Assembly: GCF_020921035.1 (NCBI RefSeq) | Contig: NC_063156.1 | Span: 25,716,283 to 25,780,282, forward strand | Reading direction: 5' to 3' | From: Rhodamnia argentea | Taxonomy: Eukaryota > Streptophyta > Magnoliopsida > Myrtales > Myrtaceae | DNA: 64,000 bases | Part shown: positions 22,734 through 31,640 of the stretch, piece by piece | Layout: each line of letters starts with the position of its first letter | Numbering within the stretch: the first letter of the stretch is position 1 | Position numbers and translations under genes: made by a program | The notes under the pieces: model-generated | The model's database searches: none | What the model saw: only the letters and a program-made list of their open reading frames with translations | Told to the model about the DNA's origin: nothing

Positions 22734-23945
22734 GGACAAAAGAATCTTTGCAAATATCAGTAAATATATCAACGAAAACGGACTTACGCTAGCGAGAGAG
22801 GCAACGTGAGTAGATATCAGATGGAGGCGAGAGGTCCACAGAGAAGTGGAGTAGGGCTTGTGGGCCAAGTTGAGGTGGCTGCTGGCAAAATCTAAACGAA
22901 CAAATGACAGAGAAGATCGTGAACAAAGAGAAAATTCAAACACAAAAAGAAGAAGAAGAACAAAAGAGAAATACACGAAGGCCGGCAGAAACTCAGCTGT
23001 CGGGTGGAAGAAGGCTTGGGAGCTAAAATGAGGGGTTGTGAAGACATTTTTTTTGTTGTTGTTGTGGCCAAGGAGAGAAGAAAGCTTGGAAACGAAAATG
23101 GCGGAGGTTGAGCGAGGAAGAGAGGAGCAGACAAAAACAGAGGAGGAGGAAAAGAGAAGAGAAGAAAGCTTGCAAACGAAAATGGAGACTCAGGGACAGA
23201 TCGACTGCTTCGTGATATTCTTTGGCAGAAGTTCAGAGAGCAAACTTGCAGAGGGAGTACGAACCAATCACCGTCGCGCTATTTCTTTCTTCCACGCGCC
23301 TTTCTCTGCATGCGGTATTTCTGATTTATTCTTTTTATTTATTTTTGCGAAAGAGAAGATGGAGGAAATGAGATCCTCCTCCTGTGCTAATGTTTTCTTC
23401 CACACTCTCTTTTCTGCACGCGCTGTCCCATGTTTGTTATTGATATATCAATTATTTTTTTCTTGTCATTTTCTAAAGTTCGAGCCATATTTTTAAACTT
23501 TAGCAGTGAAACAAATGAGCCTTATAGTGTATTCGAAAAGGGAAATAGTCTCCCGACAGTTCTATCAGATACGATACGATACGATCTCAATTATAGATCC
23601 ACACACCATCATCGCATGTTTTGCGGAAAACACTTATTAATTATGAGATTGTGTAGTCAGAAATAATCGACAATCTTGTCAGACTATCATGTTAGCGGTT
23701 TCCATTCGAAAATGTAAACAAACGGCCCTCCATCTACGGATTTACCCACTCCTTTAACCGACGTATCCATTTACTTTTTTCCTATGTAGTTTGTATCACT
23801 TTTGTTTTCTTCTAAAAGTTTAATCACCTGGATATTTACATAACACTAGTTGCAATTTCATTTTATGCACGGGATAATGTTTTTAATTTATAAGCAAGTA
23901 CATCTACTATACGAAAAGAGGCGCATACAAAAGACGGAAAAGAGT
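22734..23945. other. upstream region of the kinase-like gene; no gene recognised
   Basis: Contains a purine-rich stretch (about 22940-22975) and an 83-bp-spaced direct repeat: GAAGAAAGCTTGGAAACGAA at about 23076 and its near copy at about 23159. The rest is AT-rich. Open frames on both strands are low-complexity (poly-Phe, Glu/Arg-rich) and are not supported as genes. Confidence 0.45.
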
Positions 23946-24165
23946 TGGCCTTGAACTGGCTTGTTCTTCGACGAACACATTTGTAGGTCCGCCATCCCGG
24001 ACTTTTCAAGTGAGAGAGTGGAATTGTCCGCTGGAGCTCGATCTTGCACCTCAAGAGTACTCGATTTCTGCCAATCCAAAATTCCCGATCCACCTTCGAG
24101 TGTGTCCATTAGATACCGGAGTCCTCGGTCAGCAAATAATTAATAATCCAAAGGGCCATAAATTC
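23946..24165 (+). pseudogene. relic of PUR2 exon 1
   Basis: This stretch follows the first exon and preceding leader of the plus-strand PUR2 gene. Shared phrases in the same order include TTGGCCTTGAACTGGCTTGT (compare 31465), CGCCATCCCGGACTTT (compare 31710), GCACCTCAAGAGTACTC (compare 31781) and TTCGAGTGTGTCCATTA (compare 31831). About 200 bases of the parental sequence between the first two phrases are missing, and no long frame survives. It is an isolated exon-1 fragment, not attached to exons 2-4. Confidence 0.7.
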
Positions 24166-24784
24166 TTCGCCCCGACAAGACAATTACAAAATACTAAAGA
24201 TGAGAAGATGGACTGTTAAGAAGGTGAGAGATGAACAACAGTTGAAGGAAAAGGGGAGAATTCGGGAAATGGTGAAGCGGAGCGACGAGGACGGCATAGC
24301 GGGGCAGCTAGAAATTGACACATGCGGAAGGAATAGCTGCCTCGCCCGTGGCCATGCGCAGCTGGTCCAGACCTGAGCGAGGCCGAACCAGGTCGCCGGC
24401 CGGCTCACCTACTAAAAAACACAAAAGAAAAATAATAATTCAAAAATATTAAATAATTAAAGTATTATTAAAATTTGTCACGTCAACGTCAAGCGGCCAA
24501 ATGGACTGAATTGATATAAATATAAAAGATTTGCGACTGAATCAGTAAAAAAAAATTTGTGATTGAATTGACACAATTGTAATAGGTTCATGACTATTTT
24601 GATAATTTTTTATGTTTTTAATATTGGTTGCAGGGTTATTTTGGTAATATTTGGGATGTACACTAAACCCAAAAATTGGCTTTACGGGTTTTTATAGATA
24701 TACGTTCGATCTCTTAATAATTCCTTCTAGTGTTGTTACAATTACGTTGGAGACCACATAGATTTGATGGTCTGCTTTCGAAAA
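24166..24784. other. intergenic, partial AT-rich repeat
   Basis: 24425-24620 resembles the right half of the AATTTAGTC/GAATTGACACAATTGTAATAGG repeat family seen at 24785-25305. No gene recognised. Confidence 0.35.
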
Positions 24785-25305
24785 AATTACTAAAAAAGCA
24801 CTAAATTTTTTAATTTGGTCAATTTAGTCATAAACTTTCTTACGATTTCTCGACGTAGTCCTTACGGCTAATTTTGATCGGAAATTATTAACGTGTATGC
24901 TAGCCATTCCTACATAGCACGACGAGCGCTAAAGTGGACAGTTATTTGTACTTTTTTCCTGAATTTTTTCCTCTTCTTTTTTTCTTTTTCTCTCTCTTTT
25001 TCCCCTTTTTTCTTTTTCTCTTATTTCCCTCTACCGGTCTACTTCCGTGGCAGTGGCGGCAGTGGCCGATGGAGGTTGTCAGCCCTAGCCCCACTTGTAA
25101 ATAATAGGAAAAAAGAAAGAAAAAAGGGAAAACAAAAAATCTATAAAAAAAAAATTGTCAACTTCAACGACTTCCAGTCAAAATTGATCAAATGACTACA
25201 TTACCAAATTGTCAAAAACTTGAGGACTAAACTAGCTAAATTAAAAAGTTTTTGACTGAATTAGCTCAAGTGTAATATGTGGATAACTTTTTTTTTGTAA
25301 TAATC
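24785..25305. repeat. AT-rich MITE-like repeat, copy A
   Basis: The left end contains AATTTGGTCAATTTAGTCAT and the right end its inverted counterpart around GGACTAAACTAGCTAAATT, giving a long imperfect terminal inverted repeat. A GC-rich middle (GTGGCAGTGGCGGCAGTGG) is present. The same family occurs at 27440-27790 and 28299-28600. Non-coding. Confidence 0.5.
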
Positions 25306-25737
25306 CCATGTGATGTTTCCCATTTGATTGATCTCTTTATACTCCATACTATAAAGTAGATTCACACGAGGATGTCGATATCAAACTTTTATTTCAAGAT
25401 TGCAACACGAACCTATCTAATGGATGAAACCACGCAATTTGAAGTTCCTAAGGTAACCATCTCTGTAATTATCTCAATATAACTCTCGCCCACCAAATCT
25501 AGATCTGCATTTAAAATCTTTCTCGCGTGTTTAAATGAATTTCCCCAGACAATGTAAATTCGAGGGACCTTTTATCATTGTCGGAGGAATGCACGTATGC
25601 ACGTACAGACTTAATAAGCTACGATATGAATCACGTTATATACCTGCAATGTTCGTTAGCCATCCCCGATAGGGCCCAGCTCCTGATCTGGTCTCCAAAC
25701 CTTTGATGGGTCTCCACCTCTACCTATAACTAAAGTC
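25306..25737. other. intergenic, nothing recognised
   Basis: AT-rich sequence without coding signal or repeat that I could identify. Confidence 0.4.
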
Positions 25738-26921
25738 TAAGGGCCTATATGGCAACCATTCTGATATGAAAAAGTGATTTCGATTGAAATAATTTTTCCT
25801 GATTCTATTATCTAGATGAATTTTAGAGAATCAAAACGTGTTTGGTAATCGCATAAAATTTATGTTCCCGAAACAAAAATGCATTTGGTAACTGCACATA
25901 ATTTTTATTCTCGAGAACAATTGCTCTTCCCAATTTTTGTCATTTAAGTCAAATAATTACGTAGTTACTCTGTGAAATTCCATCTTGAATTTTGAATTAA
26001 TCGAAGATTAATTCATATTGATTCTCTTATAATATAAAAATAAATATCAAGAATCATCACGAGTTATTTTTGTCATTTATTGTGAATTTTCATCCAACTA
26101 TTTTGAGCGAGCGGACAACCAATATGAGCGATACCCAAGTTTCTACAAGAAAAATGCACTGCACTGCCCTACCCTCCATTGGTGTGCATTTTTGGTTCTA
26201 AGAAATCAAATCTCAGTCTTAATTAATCCAAAACTTAAGAACAAGAGCTTGCTAAGTGTTCGCTCCGCTTATTTTTGTCTTTTTCCAAGATTTTCTAAAA
26301 CTAGATTACGTCTAAAGTACATAAACCTAGGCAAATCACAATAAATAAAATCAAGTGCACGATTAAGGAATCAAAGCATTGATAAATCATATCATAGAAC
26401 CCTAACGAAGCCCTAAGGGCTTAGAGAAATGCGGTTCGGGTTTAATTTCAAAGGCGTTTATGATTTTCTTTAAAAAGGACAAAGCCTATGAAATCTCGGA
26501 AATCTAGACCCAAATTTATGAAAACGAGGTCAATCTAGCATAATCTAAGCTTCTTCTATTTTTAGGGATTTTTTTGAAATTTTTCTTATTTTTTAGAATC
26601 TTTTCATTTTTTTAAAATTTTTAACTTTTTTGTATTTTTTATTTTAATTTTATTATCTTGTATATTTTTTTAAAAAATGTTTTAGATTGAGGAAAAGTGA
26701 CGAGAGAACTGAAAGGGAAAAGAAAGAGATGTGAAACGTCATTCTATTTTGTAATTCTCAAAAGTGATTCTTTTTTTCGGAATCAATTTTTTTTTCCTCC
26801 AAACTGTTTATGAAAACAAAATCAGAATCAGAATCGGTTACATTACTAAACAGGATTCTTATCTTTTTTTGTTCCGAGGAACAGAATCAAAGAACCGGAA
26901 TGGTTAACATGCATGCCCTAA
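25738..26921. mobile_element. PIF/Harbinger-like MITE, copy 2
   Basis: Left end GGGCCTATATGGCAACCATT and right end ATGGTTAACATGCATGCCC are inverted relatives and are flanked by TAA at 25738-25740 and 26919-26921. Subterminal phrases such as GAATTTTAGAGAATCAAAAC and GCATTTGGTAACTGCACA also occur in copy 1 (267-1155). The 1178-bp body has no transposase. Confidence 0.65.
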
Positions 26922-26980
26922 ACCAACCACACAACAAAGACATTACCCAAAAGAAATACACCGATGTTGTTAATTTAAGT

Positions 26981-28620
26981 GATAATCAATTCACATGATT
27001 CCCAAAAAGATGCATGTTTGCTTGTTTGAATATATTGTGCGCAACAAATGACATGGACACGGGATCCATACGGGAGATTGGCAGGGGTTGTATTTAGTAT
27101 TTTACTATTTGCAGCGTGAGATTTTTCATAAGATTTGAGGGCATTTTGGTAAAGTCTCCGTGTTTTGGGTAAACCCTGGTCAAGGCCTATTTTGATTAAT
27201 CCGATGCTTCCAATTGGTATCAATTTGTACTTGGTGGTAGTTAGTCAGTTGAGTTCAGTTCGTAGGACCAACGTTCAACTTATCGTGTATCTAATGCAAT
27301 CCCAATTTTCAAATCACGCATAGGTAGCAATTCCTTCAATTTTAGGTGTGAAGTTGAAATGCACAACCCACCCAAAAGGCCACTACATAATTAGATTCCT
27401 GTCATGAAATCCTTACGCAAAACACGGTGAAAATCATCCGAAAAATTCTAAACCTATTATACTTTGGTCAATTCAGTCTTAAACTTTCTACTTGAACCAA
27501 TTGAGTACTAAACCTTTTGACAATTTGCCAATTTAGTCATTCCGTCTAATTTTGGTTGAAAATTGTTGATGTGAATGTTGGTTGTCCTACATGGCACAAC
27601 CGATGCTGACATGAAATTTTTTTAATTTTTTTTTTATTGTTAAGAGGCGGTTGCAAGCCGCCGGCCACCGGCCGAGGCCCAGGGCCCCCTGCCGGCCACT
27701 TGGCAAGGGCTGCCAAGCCCCCACCAATAGCTGGCCAATGTGTGATAGGTTTAGGGTTTTTGGACAATTTTCCTATAGAACATGAGGACATGTCTTTGAT
27801 TGAATGAGGAAGCCTTGAGCTAGGTGGGGCATTGGGCTCGTAAACTCATAATTCTACAATCGACGCGTTCAACTCCTATCAAGATCGAGACATGTTCTCG
27901 TGTGAAGAGGCTGAAGTCGAGTGGTCCCCTTTTTCGACTGCTTTGCTAAAACTTCATCATTTTTCCATTAGCCATCATATCAAGTTCCTAATATTGCTTT
28001 ATCGAAGATTAGAAAAACCAAAGGTTTGAATATGATAATCAGTTCACATGATTTCGAAAAAGATGCATGTTTGCTTGTTTGCATGTATTGCCCAACAAAT
28101 GACAGGGACGCAGGCTCGGTATGTATAAACCCTTGACACCTTCTCCGAGTTACTGTCGGGAAAAAAAAGAACAAGCAAAGAGATGCGTCCTTCACGAATG
28201 TAAAACATATGCATGTTCTGGCACCGACTCTCAGCAAAATATTCGCCATTCATCATTTGAGTTGGTATATAAATCGAGAGTGTATATGATTTGTGAAATA
28301 TCACAATTTCCCAATTGAGTCATAAATCTTTTTATAATTTACCAATTTAGTCATTCGATCTAATTTTCGCTAGAAATTGCTAATGTGAATGCTAGCTATT
28401 CTATATGGCACAGCCGATGGTGACATGAAATTCTTTATTTTTTTGAATTTTTTTGAATTTTTTTCTCTTCTTTCGTTTTTAAGGGGTGATTAGGAGGAGT
28501 CGGTTAGCCGCGAAGCCCCCCGCCTATCGCCGATCAAAATGTAATAAGTTTAAGATTTTTTGAACAATTTTCTCACAATACATTGGGACATGTCACTGGA
28601 CTTCCAATTATGAACCCGAT
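26981..28620 (+). repeat. partial segmental duplication carrying two MITE-like copies
   Basis: Unit 1 begins at 26981 with GATAATCAATTCACATGATT and continues through AAGATGCATGTTTGCTTGTT; unit 2 begins the same way at 28034. Each is followed by the AT-rich repeat family (27440-27790 and 28299-28600), then by a similar tail ending in GGACATGTC. The spacing falls from about 1050 bp at the left to about 815 bp further right, so unit 2 has lost about 240 bp. A third piece of the tail recurs at 28902-28940. No gene in either unit. Confidence 0.6.
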
Positions 28621-28707
28621 TAAGTCCTTACATTACTTCGTCCGAACTCCGGGACGTAAAATTCAAGAGTATTCTCTCAACATTAGAGGGGTGGCGGTGG
28701 AAAATGT

Positions 28708-28760
28708 AACCTTCACGTCAACTTTTTTTGTTTTTTGGTCGAAACCTTCACGTCAACTTT
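28708..28760 (-). repeat. micro-insertion 1 with 18-bp direct repeat
   Basis: AACCTTCACGTCAACTTT occurs at 28708-28725 and again at 28743-28760. The 17 bases between are TTTTGTTTTTTGGTCGA. Read on the minus strand this is a short TCGACC head plus an A-rich tail between target duplications, the layout of a target-primed retroposon. Confidence 0.6.
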
Positions 28761-28979
28761 GGTTGGCTACTATCGGGTAGGGAGATATAATAGCCTCCCG
28801 CGCCCGAGATGAGTCATCGGAGTTTCGACTCTTACATTGCTGGCCTGTGCTATACACAGTACTTATTAATCGGCTTGCTAGCAACGTATCCCTGATTAAT
28901 GAGCACAATGCAAGGACATGTCACTAGACTTCCAACTCGGGCAGTGAGAAAATTGAAGCACGTACTTTCTGGTGATGTC

Positions 28980-29030
28980 ACCAACAAGGATCTTTTTTGT
29001 TTTTTTTTTTGTTCGAAACCAACAAGGATC
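28980..29030 (-). repeat. micro-insertion 2 with 13-bp direct repeat
   Basis: ACCAACAAGGATC at 28980-28992 and 29018-29030 flanks a 25-bp insert made of T-runs ending GTTCGAA, close to the insert of micro-insertion 1. Confidence 0.6.
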
Positions 29031-29371
29031 AGAAGCTTGTAGATGAGGCGATATGGAGCAGCGACCGTCATTCTAGAATGATCAGCTGGAGGAGCATAAT
29101 CCCAACTGGTTGGAGAAGAGAAGGTGGGTCGGAAGCCAATAGCGGGAGGAGTTTTATTTTTCAATTTCTTTCAAAATCCTTCACTCTTCAATCGTCGCCG
29201 TCGCCGTCGCCGTCGCCGCTTGGTAGCAGGCCCGGCCGCCAGTGCTTGCTCCTTCAATCAACACTTCCTCCCTTAGTGGGGAGAGAAGAACGTGTGGAGA
29301 CGAGCGTGGACTGAGATTTTTAACTTTGAGAGTAATGGCTATTTTTAAAAAAAAAGAAGTTGGACAAAAAT
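29031..29371. other. intergenic with CGTCGC simple repeat
   Basis: Contains (CGTCGC)n-like sequence at about 29200-29220 and otherwise no recognised feature. Confidence 0.4.
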
Positions 29372-29372
29372 G

Positions 29373-29411
29373 CCCTTATTTGATTTTTTTTGGTCGAAAA
29401 CCCTTATTTGA
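29373..29411 (-). repeat. micro-insertion 3 with 11-bp direct repeat
   Basis: CCCTTATTTGA at 29373-29383 and 29401-29411 flanks TTTTTTTTGGTCGAAAA, sharing the TTTTTTGGTCGA core with micro-insertion 1. Confidence 0.55.
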
Positions 29412-29640
29412 AATCAACTGTCGGAAATATCACATGTTGGATAGTCGGAAATATCACATGTTAGATAGTCAGCGAGTTCATACCCTTATTTGATTTTTTT
29501 TTTGCTGGAAACCCTTATTTGAAATCAACTTGAATACTTCACATGTCGGATAGTCGGCGAGTTCATACCCTTATTTGATTTCTTTTGGTTGAAAACCCTT
29601 ATTTGAAATCAACTTGGATACTTCATGCCCTTATTAGAAA
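29373..29640 (+). repeat. tandem array containing micro-insertion 3
   Basis: Three units begin with CCCTTATTTGA, a T-run (ending GGTCGAAAA, GCTGGAAA or GGTTGAAAA) and a second CCCTTATTTGAAATCAAC. Each then continues with sequence related to GATAGTCGGCGAGTTCATA, of which only traces remain in the third. The unit is about 85-110 bp and the array follows directly from micro-insertion 3. Confidence 0.65.
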
Positions 29641-29704
29641 TCGTGTCCATCATACACTCTCTTTTGAGGAAAATAAGGCCCTTATTTTGAATTTTTACTT
29701 TTAT

Positions 29705-30155
29705 TTTAGGGAAAAAAAACCACAAAAAATCCCAAAATATATCAATTGTGATACATTTACCTTGAACTTTTCTTTGCGTTATAAAAAACCCAAACTTTTA
29801 TCCATATAACACATTTACTCCAAACCTATATTAGTGTGACACATTTATCCCAAATTTTTTTATGATATTAAAAATCCTAAATTTATACCCGTGTGACACG
29901 TTTACCTTAAAATTTAGGGTAAATATGTCATAAGTCTATAAGTTTGGGGTTTTTTTGTGTCACAAAAAGATAATTTGGGGTAAATGTGTCATTTTGATAT
30001 AAGTTTGAAATTTTTTGCGTCATAAAAAAAAATTGGGATAAATATGTTACACGTGTATAAGTTTGAAATTTTTGGTGTCACAAGAAAAATTTTAGGATAA
30101 ATGTGTCACAGCAGACATAGTTTAAGATTTTTGGTGGTGTTTTTCCTTCATTTTA
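29705..30155. repeat. fold-back repeat
   Basis: The left arm (to about 29910) repeats GTGACACATTTATCCCAAAT-type units; the right arm (from about 29915) carries the complement, GGGGTAAATGTGTCA-type units, with TATAAGTTTGAAATTTTT between. The whole could fold into a long hairpin with internal subrepeats of about 50 bp. Non-coding, MITE-like. Confidence 0.6.
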
Positions 30156-30700
30156 TTAATCGGAGATCTTTTTTCTAATTTGAGGTGCACAATAATTTTA
30201 CTAAAACAAACCTAAAATTTCTAGATTCTTATGATTCGAAAATCTGAGATCGTGACTCTACCCATTTAAGTAATGATTTTTTTAAGTAATGATTAGTTAT
30301 CTCTGCTGTAACCGCTCTTTAAATACACTCAAACTATTAATAATTTTTTTTGCCGTAACTAATTTCTTTAAGGAAGGGCAAAAAGACATTTATAAAAAAG
30401 AATAGTATATTAGTATGCAGAGAGGCGTCGAAACCTATATTTTAAAACAGTCCAACTTCCTATTTTTGTTGTCAAGTGTAAGACTGTCTTGAATAGAGGT
30501 GAGCAAATAGAATTGACAAATCGCGAACCATCCGGACTGGACCGTCGGGATTGGACCATCCAAACTTTGGAGACGTCGATCCAATTCTCGATTACATAAA
30601 ATTAAAACCGGTGCTTTCAATCCGTTTTTGGGTGAAATTGCCCGACCGGACAGGACTCGTTATCTTTTTGTATTTCATAAAAATTTTGAAAACCTAAATC
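30156..30700. other. intergenic, probable old transposon at 30480-30640
   Basis: AT-rich DNA. The segment around GAGGTGAGCAAATAGAATTG to CCCGACCGGACAGG has the look of a common plant non-autonomous repeat. No gene. Confidence 0.35.
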
Positions 30701-31058
30701 TAATCCTAAACCCTCTTTCGGTCTTTCCTCTTCATTCTTCCTCACGTACCCTCTCGTCGCTCGCTCTTTCCCTCTCTCGGTTGAGCCGGGTCTCTCGTCT
30801 CGTCCCTCTCGCGGTCTCGTCACGCCTCCCGCTTCTCGCCTTCGAATCGAAGTTGACGCACTTTCTGGACGAGCTCCCGAAGCCATTGCCGAGGTCTCTC
30901 GCCCTCTGCTCTTCAGCTTTCTTTCGCTGACAAGGAAACGAGCTCAAATTCGTATTGGAGACGGCTTCATTCTTCGCTGCTGTAACAGACACCATTACTG
31001 CTTCGGCTCCAATTCATGTTCTGATCTCGCTTTCTTTGGAGAAGGATCAGTCAAAAAG
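30700..31058 (+). promoter_or_regulatory. probable 5' UTR exon of the plus-strand PUR2
   Basis: A C/T-rich leader-like stretch ends in AAAAAG followed by GTTCGT (donor at 31059). A pyrimidine-rich acceptor CCTTTTCTTTCAG ends at 31561, before the coding exon. This would place a leader intron of about 500 bp ahead of the start codon. Transcript data are needed to confirm it. Confidence 0.4.
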
Positions 31059-31640
31059 GTTCGTCTCATCAAAAGCAAGCAATGACTGCTTTCACTTTCT
31101 CTCTGGATAGAATAATTTTCATTCTCTGCTTTCTTTTCTCTTCGAACTCGTCCGATTCCACTGGACCGACCGGGAACCGGATCGCAAACCTAGGCTCGAG
31201 TCTCGATCCCCCCTATGTCTACTTCAGTCATAGTACACTAGCTCTAAATTTTCCGGTAGTACTAAATGTTCCCGTAGTTCACAGAGCATTAACTTTTAAC
31301 TCTGCTGAGGGAACTTGTTTGATGGTGATCAAAGTGCTTCTGTCATGGGCTGCTAATCTATGTCATTAACTTGCTGGGTAATTTCTAGTCCTGTCCATTT
31401 ATTAGGGAAAAAGGGTGCAAATTCAGAAGATATAAAAGAGCGCAAAGATTCGAGCTCTTAACAGGAATTGGCCTTGAACCGGCTTGTTCTTTCTGCCTCG
31501 GATTCATGATTCATTATTATGCAAGCATTGATTCACCTTTCTTTTTCCCCTTTTCTTTCAGGCTTAATTGGTAATCTCAAAGGCAGTGTTTTTTTAGGCA
31601 CCATTGTGAGGTGCATCCCTTCGCAGTGAGAACCAATAGC

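Noticed and set aside
23038-23496. 152-codon plus-strand frame
   Set aside because: Glu/Arg-rich low-complexity followed by Phe-rich sequence; overlaps purine-rich leader-like DNA; no domain.
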